Shown: positions 29,069 through 42,130 of the stretch, piece after piece
How positions within the stretch are numbered: the stretch's first letter is position 1
Layout: the number at the start of each line of letters is the position of its first letter
NCBI GenBank assembly: GCA_022577435.1
Contig: JAKOON010000007.1
Location: forward strand, 6,414,926-6,478,925
Direction of reading: 5' to 3'
Source: Embiotoca jacksoni
Lineage: Eukaryota > Chordata > Actinopteri > Embiotocidae
Length of the DNA stretch: 64,000 nt
Made by a program: the position numbers and the translations under genes
The notes under the pieces: model-generated
Told to the model about the DNA's origin: nothing
The model's input: only the letters and a program-made list of their open reading frames with translations
The model's database searches: none

Positions 29069-31170
29069 TACTTTGGTTGCTTGTGTGGCAATGTACCATG
29101 GGTACATTAATTACTGTAGTGCTCCAGAATGCCTGTCTACTGCGGCCTACCGGGGGCATCTTGACTGTGCTGTGCTCACACACATGCATACACACAGTGG
29201 GAGACTGAGAAAATAATTGGGAGTTGCTAAAAGCTAAGTTTTGACCGTATCCATCATAAGGCAACCATATAGTATGTGTAGTGCGTACGGTAAATTCTGC
29301 CTGTACCCCAGTGTTTGAACCTAACATTTACATGCTAATATACTAAAATGTTTGCATTGGTAGCCCAAGATTAGGTTAACATTTGATGCACTACATATTT
29401 CCAAATGTTGCGTTTAAAAGCCAGAAATGGAGAATAAAAAAAGTCTACTGCAGAAACTGCTGTCATAGAAAAGGCTCAGGCTTAGCATTTACTCTTCCTT
29501 AAATGTTCATACACAGTGTTACAAAACACTTTTCATACATGCCAAACTGTGTAAGGACTTCAAACATACTCACAGGGTCATTCTGCTGCTCTTCCATCTC
29601 TGGCCACTAGAGAGCAGAACATCAGAGACAAAGGGGAGATGTGTGGTGGCAAGGTTGAGCACTCTGTTAACCTTTGTATTATTAAATATAACAGAACAAT
29701 TAAAGCTATCTGTTCTTATTAATAACCCAAGGCTATCATGATAACACCCAGGTTTTAATGAATTTTTAAGTTCAGAAATAAAATTGGGCTCCAAGGGCAA
29801 ACGCTGAATAAATGGGCTGGTTAACCTTGCTCGTGGTGTTTAATAAAGGGCAGAGTTGCATGCAAGGGTTGTGCGACCGACTACATCGAGAAATTTGATG
29901 TCATACTAAATTATAATCTTCACATGTGATTTCAATGTGTAATAGCGGGATTTTTAACCTTTTGGTACAGAGTGAGGGGATAAAGTGAAACATTATCAGG
30001 GGAAAAAGGAATGATCTCCTCTGAGCTCAAAGGGTTGCTGCTCAAATCATTCAGCCCTTTGGCAACGTTCTGCTGGCTGTCTGCTCTTTGTGTGCGCGGG
30101 TACAGTAAATCCACTACAACAGCAGCTTGCAGCATGCTAGGCCACCAGTGCCATAGTGATACCACACGTTGCCATGGAGACTGCACATACGTAAGAAGGT
30201 GTGTGTGTGAAAGATAGAGATGAGAGAGAGAGTGTGCTGAGAATGGGGGTTGGGTATTACAGAACAAGAAACCATCAGTCACTCAAGGTGCCAGTAGAGG
30301 AGGGGGCTACACAGTCATGGCTGAATGGCAGACCCACGGCAAAGATTGTGTGATCTATCCCACTCCTTCAGAGCCACACGGCTGTGTTCATGAAAGCAAG
30401 GAGTCAGTAGACTGAAACTGGAGCACACGAGTCCCATTGTTTCTTCCGGTGGGTAATTCTGGATGAGCTCCATCACAGAGCAGAAGAATATGTCACAACC
30501 TTACAAGCTGGAACTCTTAGATTGGGATATTTTGGGTCCGATGACTATTTTTTGTCTTGTGTCTCAAGTTTGTTTTTAGTTGCAGTGAAAATAACATAAA
30601 ACATAAGATCAATACTGCCTTTAATAAGACGATGTTTGAGCTGTGTGTCAATCAGCTCCTCATTAAACTGCCACCGTTTCTGTCTCACTTTAAAATGCTA
30701 AAATGAATTAGGAACAGACGGAATACCTGGCATTTGTCATCGAACCTCTCACCTTTTGTACAACGACTGTCTTCAAAGTCTTTATCTGCTGCTTAGCGCT
30801 GCCATATTTTCTCTCACACGGGGAGAGTGACTGCAGAGCTTTTTGTTACCCAAGTGAAAGGAATACAATTCTATTTCATACATCAATAAAAGCTAAATAT
30901 GGCACTGAAACATAGAACTCAAGCAATTTCAGTAGCAGAGTGCCTGCCAGACACTTTGTGTCTGTTTGTTTGATATTGATACAAATAGATGAGGAGCTTC
31001 ACTGCTGAATAATTTTCATCCATTTGATATTATATTTGCAATCTGGACATGCACAGCTAAATATGAATCATAAAGTGGAAGTAAGGTTATGATTATCTCA
31101 AATATGGAAGTTTCAATTAATCTTCATTCATGTTTACCTCAAACTGTTGTACAATGTATGATACAAATAC

Positions 31171-31195
31171 TTTTTTTTTTTTTTTTTTTTTTTTT
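31171..31195. repeat. Poly(T) run (T25)
   Basis: This is an uninterrupted run of 25 T followed by ACAGAAATATTG. It lies about 120 bases upstream of the first copy of the unnamed dispersed repeat. Confidence 0.9.
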
Positions 31196-31314
31196 ACAGA
31201 AATATTGAATTGGTAACCACTAACTTAAAGTTATAGCCTTAGACTTCTCCATAGCGTGCATTACATCGAACCCCTTGTTTAACAAGTTTGATTGAACCTG
31301 TTACTGCTAGTGAA

Positions 31315-31580
31315 ATCTCTGTATTTCAGAGTATACGGAGCTTTTATATATTCTGGTGAGACATTCCCATGCTGGGCAGTTGAATGCATACTGGCCACAC
31401 TCTATGGGTAGAGCATCCGCACCACAGATTTCTGCCAACTGAGTTGGCTAACATGCAGTTTAGCCCTAAAAATAATTCAATGGTACAGCTCTTAGACTTT
31501 CCAAATGTTATCGGAACACATGGTTATAATTCCAATAGAATGAGTCACAACGGACGCGATGGAGTAGACTATGGCCTATC
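31315..31580 (+). repeat. Unnamed dispersed repeat, copy 1
   Basis: It begins TCTCTGTATTTC, continues GTATACGGAG, TGCATACTGGCCACACTCTA, GCTAACATGCAGTTTAGCCC, GTACAGCTCTTAGACTTTCC and AAATGTTATCGGAACACATG, and ends near GAATGAGTCACAACGG. The same blocks in the same order and orientation occur at 39915-40140. The long colinear match makes this a genuine interspersed repeat, but I cannot assign it to a family. The edges are approximate and no target-site duplication or terminal inverted repeat was evident. A stretch near 31410 (GGTAGAGCATCCG) is faintly tRNA-like. Confidence 0.65.
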
Positions 31581-34500
31581 CTATGACACAAGCATGTGTT
31601 GACAGGGGTTTTGAAATTACTGTCACTGGCTGATGGGGGAGATAAAAACTGTAAAAGTCAGTTAATTGTTTTATTAGTTGTAAAAAAAAAAAGAGCCATC
31701 AGTTCTCTTTTGTTTTAGCAATCAGCGATGTGAGAATCACATTAAGGGAGCTTAATACTGTAGGTTCATGAAAATGAAGTGATACACTTTGACCTGCAGA
31801 GTAGATTCTGCTTATAAAACACAACCCCAAAGATTATTATTAAAATGGATTTCACAGAGCTTTAATGTGTTTCCTCTTCAACTTATAGTAGAGAATAACA
31901 ATTTACATGTTTGTGTTTGAGATGAGACAAAATTAATTGTCCCTTGCAGGGGCTTATACCAAACAACAAAAATCCCAAAGTCTAACAAAGTAAATACAAA
32001 TGATTATATTTACACAACTTGAACTCTACAAGTTGCCACTTGTTATTTTGAATTATGCTAAATAATTTAGCTAATAAACATAATGTGGGCCTTTCACCTG
32101 CTATGGCGTCTATTCTCGTTGTTCCTTAAAATGTGTCTGTGCACACCTGTGTGAGTATGTGTATGCAAGTTTCTAGGCTGTAAGGACATGGCAAAATCTC
32201 AATCAGAGGCACCAAACCGTGTGTGAAATGGCCAGAGTTCAGACAGCAGCCTGCTCAGAATGACTAATACTCTAGCAGCAATGTGCTCTCATTACCCCAG
32301 CATGTACAAGCGTGTGAAACTAGAGGCTACACAGGCTCCCTATTTCTCTTGTCCTCTAACCGGATAATCCTTATTTCTCTCTAGACTTTAAAGATGGGGA
32401 TGATTATTGTACTTTACTGAAAAGCTCCCAGTCACAGACCTTGAAAACCCTGGATCTGAACCATACTGATATAAATGCAGATTAAAAAAGTCTAGCATGT
32501 TATGTGTGGCCCTCAGGTGCCCTTAGCAGGAATATGAAAAATAAGCACTTTTATTTGCTACTTGCAAACAGTTATGAAAGTTGGAAATTGAATTGTTACA
32601 CTAATATGTATACATGAGCACACAGTGTTTGTACAATGTGTGTGGCTGTGTCTGCATTGCATGACCATGCAGTTCTCAGGTCTCACATGGAATTATGGGT
32701 GGATCAAAACCAGTGCTGTAAGCCAGAGGGAGATCATGTGACTGACTGCTATGTAAAGCGACCTAGACAGTGTGAGTTTCTTCTTAGTTCTTCTTGTTTA
32801 GAGGTTCTAGTTCAAAGCAACACATAGGGTTACAATTATACAAATCTAGGCACATAAGCACAATTGCCTGGGTGTTCATGATACCTGTTTCTAGGTTACC
32901 TACTCCACACTGTCTCGAATACCACATTACTTTTCCTTTAACCAGTTAAGGCAGAACGAGTAGAAGATAAGCTCATATGGCACGATGTACCACACATTCA
33001 CTTGTATATACAGATTATTCATCAATCATACATACATGCATAACAGATACACGCATGTACACACAGGCAGCCAGCCCACCAAATCTAATATGAGCCTCTA
33101 AATGCCCGTTATCAGAACAACATCCTGTGTCTGTCGTTGCCAGCATCACAACAGGAGGAGGGGGGAAGCAAATGCAGGAGAAGCTCCCTCGCCAAAATGG
33201 ATGACTGACCAGTCACATGTGTGAATCATAGATGGTGAGTCAGTGGAAGCCCTTTGGCAATATCTATCATGGTGTGAATGCTTCAGAGAGACAGCGTTTA
33301 GGAGTTGAAAGACCACAAATAACAAAATCACTTTTATTCTCTTTCAACTAATTTGTCCTCCATTACTCTGAACACACCCAGGAAATGGGCTCTTGTCACA
33401 GTGAAGAGTGACATCTGGTAACAAAGAGAAATCAAGGAAGTGAGTTGCAGACTCTCTGAAAGTTTGTATTAATAACTCCATGCTAATTATACCCGTCAAG
33501 CAAGAGGAGTCTTAGTCCCAGAATACAGTTAAGTGAAGTGATGTTGTCCTACATATCCCCTCCAGTATGACACATCAAGGAAAGGGATGGAGTAAGATTA
33601 AAGGCTTCATCTCAGACAGCAGCTGGCTTAAACTGTCTCCTTACTGATGGAGACACAAAGGAAAGCTCTGAGACTGGCAAGAGAGCACAGGGTCAGGCTT
33701 GTATTCTTATAAGAGTTTCTAACTTAGGACACATCTTAGGTAATGGACACTTTCTCACAAGGATGATGAAAGTAAAACAATTGCTATTCCTGAAGCTAAA
33801 ACTATAGTTATTACGGTGTTTTGATTTAGAAATAAAGATAAACATTTTTTTGTCTCTGTAATGTTCTCCTAATGGGAAGAAACACTGACTATTGTTAAGG
33901 TGTAACAAGTATTTATGATAGACACTGATCTTGGCCATTAAGTAGGTCTGTGTCCTCAGAATAACCCCATCACTGGCCTCAAGAGTAACTGTGGATATTA
34001 GGTTAACTGTGCAGTGCAGCGAACTGGATGTGAACATTAATGAAGCTCATTTTAGTCAGCCCACACACTCTGGGTTTCTCCTGCTGATGCATGTCCTCAA
34101 GGAAGGTGTTGGGGTGTTTCAGTTCCCTGGGAGGGAAGTATGATGCAGTGATGTCCCATGATACCCCACTGCGAATCAGAGAGACAGGGAAGATGCAAAG
34201 GATGCTTCTTCAGCTGTTCAGCTATTCAGTAATTGATGAATGGCTGTATATGAATTTTAAATCGATGGTGCTACACTTGACGCTAAAATGATTATGTATA
34301 TTAACAAAAAAAATCTGAATGTGTGTAAGCATGCCATTGGATGATTTCCGGCTGGCATGGATTATTTCAGTGCACTGAAAAGCGTTCGGTGGAACAGATC
34401 GACTAAGCTGGAAATGACACGACAGGAGACATGAGTCAACTGATGGGAGTGGGTGGGTAAATAGGTCATGTTCCCTATCCGACACACAGTATCCCACTTT

Positions 34501-35786
34501 TCACTTTCATTCCCCATGCTTGTTAGTGAAGTAAGCAGACAGAGAAATCAATGGAAGTGTAATGACAATGGATGGTAGTGGACCTGTGTTTGGAGCATAA
34601 CAGGTGAGAGAGGCTGTGTCAAGCTGATAGAGAACCCAACAGAGGTATAAAAAAAAAAGGTAGACCAGAAAGCAGCAGTAAAGCAGCAGTGGCTCTCTGT
34701 GGTGTGTAGCAGGCCAATAGTATGTAATCTAACACTGATGCAAAACAGCATTAGACTTGTAGAATCATAACGAAGCCTGCAGGCATAACATCCTGTTATC
34801 TAGTGTCTTGCCTACATTACATAGGTAGTAGTCTGAGTTTTTAGTCACCTTTTAACTGAAATAAAAGTACTAAATGAAACTCTTTGCTCCTTTGTCCTGG
34901 GTTTTGTGGTGAAATAGCAGATATCAACACATTTTTACAGACTGAAGGCCATTTAAATTATTGCCATATTATCATCTTTAATGTCAGAGTACACCCTTAA
35001 ATTGCAACCTTCTACATCTGTGTCAAGAACCAAGAAACATGCTATCAAAGACAATTACGTAAACCAGCTGTGAAGGCAAAATCCTGATTTCTTGTGCTCT
35101 AATAAGGACTGCAACACCACTCTTGTTCAGCTACAATACACTGCCATCACATACAAGTGCCATTGTATGTGTAGTAATTGCAATTAACATTTTTAACTGT
35201 TTGCTTATGTGGTGCATTCAAGTGCGAATGAGACACTGTGGCACACTGAAATTTGAAAGCCAAGAGTCAGCAGCTTCATGAGCTGCAGTAAGTTGTTGGA
35301 AATCAAATCAAGTGTATAAACATCGCAAATATAGCACTAGAGAAAAAACATCTTCGAGCTACAAATGCTGTGCACAGCAAGAACAAAGATAAGCAACTGT
35401 GAACTGTGAAGAAATGTGTCTGCTTTTGTCGTGTGGCAATGCGCAGTATAATAATAAATTACAGTATAATTATATATTGGAGAAATGTGTTTTAAATACA
35501 AACATATGCTATTTTAATTCTGCATAGATTTTTTTTTTGATTTTTTTTTTTTTATAATAGCTGACCCATGTTTAAGAATTAGAAATTCAGAAATCGAACT
35601 ATTCTTTAAAGCAGTGCAGCATCTTATATTTATTCTTCACTTTAATTTGGTCTGTAAAACAGTTAAATAGAAATGAACAGTGTGCAATAGTCATGCACTT
35701 TTCAATCCTGGTGTCTTTATGAACACATCAAAAAGGATGAAGAGGGATCCCAAAAATCCAAAGACAGCACAGCAGACTCCTTGCTG

Positions 35787-35790
<4 letters not shown>

Positions 35791-35828
<38 letters not shown>
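35791..35828. repeat. (GT)19 microsatellite
   Basis: This is a pure GT run of 38 bases immediately upstream of the fish GAGGAC-type repeat. These repeats often carry a TG tract at this end. Confidence 0.95.
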
Positions 35829-35830
<2 letters not shown>

Positions 35831-35868
35831 ATGTTGTACTGTGGACAAAGTCTTGTTGGAAACCTTCC

Positions 35869-36005
35869 GAGCGAGGACATTCCTACACTATGAAGACATT
35901 TGGGGTTATATGAGGTTAGACATTTAATTGTGATGGTTAGGGTTATGGTTATGTCTGAGGGAATGTATTATGCTAGTGAGCGTCCTCATGAGTATAAGTG
36001 TGTGT
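35869..36005 (+). repeat. Teleost GAGGAC / GGTTAGGG-type dispersed repeat, copy 1
   Basis: It shows GCGAGGACATTCCTAC, GGGGTTATATGAGGTTAGAC, ATTTAATTGTGATGGTTAGG, AGGGAATGTATTATGC and GAGCGTCCTCATGAG, ending in TAAGTGTGTGTAC. The order GAGGAC, TTAGGG-like units, TTAATTGTGATG, GGGAATG.ATTATG and GTCCTCA is a pattern I know as very common beside TG microsatellites in bony fish. The copy at 59590-59790 shares this order. The repeat-unit section is shortened here. Confidence 0.6.
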
Positions 36006-39000
36006 ACATAAAACTTCTACAACTTCATGTGTCTTACCTGTAGAAAACTAAGTTCATGCTATTACTCACTACTTCATTATATTAGTTTATGGATTCTAAG
36101 GAGGTAGAAGTTGTATGTTAGGTGGTAGTTTAAATGGATATTATGAACTTAATCTGTTGGACTGTGTTCAAATTGCTTTTGCTTTCCAGTGTTGTATTAA
36201 CAAGCCAATCTCAACAGGCTTTCGGGTAGATTTTTAACTACAAGAAATTCAGCAACTTCATAAAACCCCTTGCTATTTCTTGCCAACTTCAGCATAACGC
36301 GATGCAAATACCTGCACTGATTGCAGGCACAAAACAGACAGATTTTTACAGTGAAAGAGGATTTAGCACTGGGGAATACCGAGATGAATGAGATTTGGAC
36401 TACTTATTTACTGAGAATTAATGAATTCCTTGTAGCACTGAGGAGGGAATAAGAGCAGTGTCTTTTTTTTCTTAGCTCCTCCCTCTTTTTGGCCGCTACA
36501 GCCAGCTTGACCCTTGTGACATGCAGTCAGTACGAGGTTATGCTTTAACATGATTGAATGATTTCAACTTAGCCCTTTGATTGAAGGATCAGTGCAAATG
36601 ACTGGAGCCCATATCATACTGCTCAGGCTATGGTCCCCATGCAGCGCAGCGCAGCACAGCTGCTGCAGTATTTTGTGTCTGGTGCTCAGTCAGTTTGCAA
36701 AAGTACTTGCCACAAACATGCACTCATATTCAACAAGTAAGAACAAGTTTGTCTGAGCACTGCCGGAACATATTTGTCCCACAGAGTGCAGGGAAAAAAA
36801 CACGTCTGAATCTCTAGGCATGACCTGTGATGCGCATCATCATCCAGGGTCAACATGTGTGTTTGCAACTGAGAAAATAACATGAGGAGATTAGGACATA
36901 TTAACCAATGGTTTGGCAGTCAGGAGCACAGATTAGAGATGGGAGGCTGCGTGACACTGGCCTGTTGTGATAATGGTTTACGTCTGAATATCATTACTGC
37001 TGAAGGACTGCCTCACTGTCTGCCTAATTGCTACCCATTACATCATACTGAACATGCATCTGAGGCCTGTGACATCCTGCTCTCACACACGAGCACAGCG
37101 GAGCCCAGAGAAACATGCCTAATATCCATCATAACACTGAAGAGTCACTCATGTTATCCCAACACACAAGAAACACATAGTTACTGTTTTTTTTTGTTCA
37201 CATTATATCACTGACCGATTATAAACCTTTTGAACTAATATCAACCTTTTGTCTTCTGGTTTTGTTGTTTCTTTCTCACTGTGTGTGAGAGAGTGAGTGA
37301 TAGAGCACATGTGAGAGGAAAAAAGAGAGACAGCTGTCAATGTATGCTGGCAGAGGCTGATGAGATGTGCGATGTCTAATTATATCTCCAGCCAGTGGAT
37401 TAGTGAACTAACACTAATGTTTGCCATAAGGCTGCAGGTCCCGGAAAATACTTGCACAAAGCTCAAAAATACACATCAGATAGTCAAGTGCAATCAGGTA
37501 ATTCTTCTAATAGGAAAAGAACAGTTGTGTGTGTATTTTTAGTACTTAGACTTAAAGAGATAGTAGTGATATAATGTGTTTTTTTCAGAAATAATAGACC
37601 CTGACAGGTCAATGAGGCAACAGCAGAATACACTCAGGCCACAAAGTAGCTTTTGGGCGGACACTTCGCAGAGGAGGCTGTGGGGTTGTGTAAGGTAGAC
37701 AATGCTTGTTTGACTGCACAGTAGTATAATTTTTACAGTCGGCCTTTATTTGGTGCGATTTTGTGCATATATGTGTTTACATGGTGAGCATGCATCATGC
37801 GGTGTCTCACCAGCACTTGACAGCTGAGGTTCAGCACAGCCGCACAGATGCAACACCTCTGTGTTGTTTATTCAATCCAGTGCACCGGCCTGTCCCGCTT
37901 GGTTGCTCGTATGTGTGCTGTAAAATTAGATTTCATTCCACGATAATGACATGCACGCCTCCGGTTCACGGCATACTGATGCGAGACACCCGACTGAGGG
38001 TGTGTGCACAGTAGGAACGATGAGGAAGGACGAGGCTGTATGACATCGGAGCACTACACTGCCTAAGCTTGTTGGAGGTAAAGGGCATGTCATACACGGC
38101 CAACATAGGGCCTCACATATATTGGACATATATTGAGTTACTTACATCAGGGCTCATTTGACAAACACCCACAGTAGGTAATGGAGAGGCACTGTACACC
38201 TTAATGAACAGAAAAACATGCTGTGGGGAGCTGATGAAGGGGAGAGGACTACCAACCAGAGAAGGAAGTGGCAGTGGCGGTGAATGAATGATCACTTCAT
38301 TATTTAAATAACAGCCATTTACAATGACTTTGAAAAATATGTTTTAGAAGACTGCTCTATGTGTAAGTAGCCACTTAAGCCACTCAAATTCTTTCATTAA
38401 AGATTATCTTTTGCCTTTTAAATGTATCTTTTGTGACATAGGTTTTATTATAAAAAAAGAAGGAGTTTACGATAAATTAATGTGATGATACTTTGACAAA
38501 CAAATTTTTTTGTGTGAAATATGGATATTAAATGAAGCAAACAATCAGAGATGAATTATAAGACTCTATGAGCATAAGTGCAGAATAACAAACAAGTAAT
38601 AATGTAAACGACTAATATAGTACACCATCATAGTGATGTATATATAACTTGGCTGTTTTAGCTGTTTCTTTGCTGTAGCTGCTGTTGCAAAGTTGGGGAG
38701 GAGATTGCACAGCACACAGATCACTGAGTCGACAATAAATTGGCTAAGGCAACTGTGGAATACCCTGGACACTTTCCAGACATTTAACCACCATTGAAAA
38801 GGAAGTAAACAAACAATCTGTCTCTTGTGCAACACACATAAATACAACTGAGAAGGGGAGACAGAATGTCTGGCTATCACAGCACGTATTGATTAAATGT
38901 TCTCAAATGTTACCTTAACATCTTTTCTTTTGCATTTGGCCAAATCACTATACAGTGCACCCTCTGTATGTGGAGGACAGCACGACTCTTCCGGTCCTTA

Positions 39001-39914
39001 ATCGGGGGTTTGTTTGGCTCCCTGGAATAGCCGAGCCGTCTCAGGGTCTGGCAGGCGATGTGATGGGAAAAATTGGGTTTTGTATGAATCCTAGCCAACA
39101 CTAGCCTTGGCTGGCAGGCTGGCATATCACTTGGTGCCCCCTGAGATGAAACATGCAAGGCTTTTACATAACCCTCCAGCTCCGAAGATCACCCTCTAAC
39201 TGTCTGTATGTGTCAGAACCAAACTGGCCTGTTGTTTTCCCAGCCTTCACTAATATGGTGCTTGGGCAATTCTGGTGTTGCCTGATCAGACATTAGAGGC
39301 CTAAGGGGCATTTAAGGTTCTAAACAGTCACAAGTGCAGTCTTTAGTGTTCTTCAGACAATCAATAGTGTCAGGGTGCCACAATTGATAATTCTTTATTA
39401 GTCTAATAGGTTCACTCGGTATTTCATAGATACTAACACTGGGATTCCAGTGTGATCAGAATGTCTATTGACATCCAGATTGGTATGCATTGTTTTTCTT
39501 AGACTTTGCCGACAATTATGCTTAATGGAACAGATTGTTCAACCAACAGGACTTAACTGACAGTAATTAATGGGTACAATAGAAAATAAATAAGGATTGA
39601 AACCTGTGACCACTCAGTTGTTATTCTGTATTCAGTTCATTGTCTGAACTGGAGAGTAGAGCCTGACATATATTGGACTTTTGAGGCTTATTGAGATAAT
39701 AATATATCAACCCTTTTTAGCATACACATATAATGTGAAACTTTTTTTTTGAGGAGTACATAAATTTGGTTATTAAAGAATTGTAAATAAATTATGTACT
39801 AAGCGGGGCATTTCATGATTAAACATAACCATTAAACCTATAGGGCTCTTATATATTAACGAATGTCTGTTACATTCAAGTCAAGTTCACACAATCCTGA
39901 TTAAGCCAATCAGA

Positions 39915-40140
39915 TAAGCCTCTCTGTATTTCACCGTATACAGAGTTTTTTCATGTGGCGTTCCACACTGGCCAGTCAGATGCATACCGGACACACTCTA
40001 TTGCCAAGCCAGCTAACTTCCATTTTAGCCCCATGCAAACTTGCATAAACTGTACAGCTCTTCTAGACTTTTCAAATGTTATTGGACCAAATGGATTTAA
40101 CTTTAGTGAAATGAGTCATTTAATGGGGGTTGTGACACTC
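39915..40140 (+). repeat. Unnamed dispersed repeat, copy 2
   Basis: This is a diverged, slightly shorter relative of the element at 31315-31580. Shared blocks are TCTCTGTATTTC, GTATACAGAG, CACACTGGCCAGTCAGATGC, GACACACTCTATTGCC, CAGCTAACTTCCATTTTAGC, GTACAGCTCTTCTAGACTTT, CAAATGTTATTGGACC and GAATGAGTCATTTAATGG-like sequence at the end. Indels and many substitutions indicate an old family. The plus-strand orientation matches copy 1. Confidence 0.65.
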
Positions 40141-41374
40141 TAAAAAAGTTCTGCATTGCAAGTTCAAGGATTGTCTGCCGAACAAACGATGTAATAGTGA
40201 CACTAAATCTAAATGACCTTAAACAAATCTTTTGCATTTCTGTTCTGCAGTTAGTATAGTTACTGACATTTAGGACAATACCTAAAGTGGGACAGTTCTC
40301 TTGGTTCTAATAAACTTTTAGCAGGATGTAAAATCATTTCTGAAACAAGCAGCTGAATGTCATTGAAATCAAATTCTGAAATATAGTTAAGTTTGTCCAG
40401 TCAATATGGGTTCAGCCTTTACGCCTAGGAATATCAAAGACTGTCTGAAAAAAGCATATAACACAACCAAGTTTTTCAGATGGCAACTACAGAAAAATAA
40501 AAAAAGAAGAGCGTCTGCTTTTTATCTTACAGTTTAGTGCATTCAGTACACCTAACTTTTGTATAAGCCTCAAGAGTAAACACAAAAGGAACGAGGAACA
40601 CCGAGAGCAAGAGTGGGCAGTCGCTACCACTGAATATCTGTGTTATGACTTGGGGAGAGGAACAAGCTGTTGAAAAACTAGCGGTGGCATGCTGCAGTGT
40701 TGGCAGAAGACCAAATACAGTGTATGGTGTGCAGCCTGTTGACTTTGACTGCTATGGTGGGGTTGCGGTGGGGAAAAATGTGTAAATTAAAGCCAAACCT
40801 TTCAAGATTTCCATGTATGCATTTTTAATAAAGGTACAATGAATGCATTGTCCGCAGTAGTATTTTGCTCTCATGCATTATGTGGGTATAATTGTCATTC
40901 TCAGTAAATATCAGTAATATCAAAGCTTTACAAGGTGCAGTGGTTTCCAATTTCGTTTCTCAATCATTGAGGCACTGGGCCTGAAAGTAACATATAATTA
41001 TCAAATTCTTCTACTAACAAAGAATGACCTTCAATGGGATGATCTTACTCCCAATCGAATTTAAGATGCATGAAAACAAAAAGAAATGTTGGTCATTCAC
41101 TGCAATGTTTGTTTTGGCATAGTTGACCATAGACTCAAAGGTAACCCATGAATACTTTTAAACAACAACCATTTGGGAGCTTGTCAAATAAATTCTTAAT
41201 GGTGTGATATTAACATGGACAAACAAAGGTCCAGTGGTCGGTTCATTCTTATGAGGTTTATTAAAACGAGCAATAAAAACAGGATGCAGCATTCTTCACT
41301 GTTTATATAATACATCTGCTAAACTTCTTCTGCCGAATAAGTGACACTAATTTGTGTATATCTATAATCGCCAT

Positions 41375-41490
41375 CCTGGCACCTGTCGGGAGCCACTTTA
41401 CTCGCCTCCCATTAATGTGGTGCTGACTCAGCAGTGCGACTCATTGCCCCAATTAAAAAGCTTAATGCTTGTTTACTCCAGGAAAAACTT
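41375..41490. other. Candidate conserved non-coding element
   Basis: This non-repetitive stretch contains CTCCCATTAATGTGGTGCTG, TGCTGACTCAGCAG (an extended AP-1/Maf-type palindromic word) and CCCCAATTAAAAAGCTTAAT. The density of TAAT and TGACTCA words resembles a developmental enhancer. No alignment is available, so this is inference only. Confidence 0.25.
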
Positions 41491-41879
41491 GCACACCGCT
41501 TGTGTCACAGTTACTTTAACCTGACTACTCTACTGATTGTTCGTGTTTAGCTCAGATTTAAAGCCAGACTGTGTTACACAGGAAATTTACTGGAAAAAAC
41601 AATACAGCAAGTCCATTAATGACAAAAGCTGGGATTTTAGTGTCAAGCTGGGTGAAGGTTTGTCATATCTAAGTCTGGCAGTGCAAGCGATAGGGACTAA
41701 AGCTGATAATGTGGACATGGAGGACACGCATGATGCATTTGACTTTGTGGAATATAAAACAGCATATCGTGTCCTGTAAATGCATCTTTTTATTCCCTGG
41801 TTTGCAATAATTATTTCTGAAGAAACATTGGGAAAATGTTTTTATTTAAGCATGCAATGTAATTATATTACATAATAGA

Positions 41880-42130
41880 GTCAAATTCACCAAATGGGGA
41901 CTGTTGAAATAAAGCATAATGCATTCTGCTCCTTTCCAATGACCCTTCCAGTCTCTGCCATTTTCTGCATTGAAAATGGCAGTGTGCTTAGCTGACGAGC
42001 TATATGCTTTTGATGGGAAAGATGTGATAAGCATGCATGTGCTAAATTTATCAGAAGCATTGTGCAATTTAAGGCTAGTCTCTGGCAATTTGGATTCATT
42101 TATGAGAGATTTCCCTTCAAATATATGAGA
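41880..42130. other. Candidate conserved non-coding element with a 10-bp hairpin
   Basis: This is unrepetitive AT-rich sequence with a perfect inverted repeat: CTGCCATTTT at 41955-41964 and AAAATGGCAG at 41973-41982, separated by an 8-base loop. It is followed by AAGCATGCATGTGCTAAATT and ATTGTGCAATTTAAGG. The minus strand is open for about 150 codons across it, but the translation has no recognisable domain or splice pattern. I treat it as non-coding. Confidence 0.25.

Noticed and set aside
38910..39158. Minus-strand open frame of about 82 codons in a mildly GC-rich stretch
   Set aside because: The translation has no recognisable motif, no convincing splice sites and no in-phase link to fgf13 exon 2.
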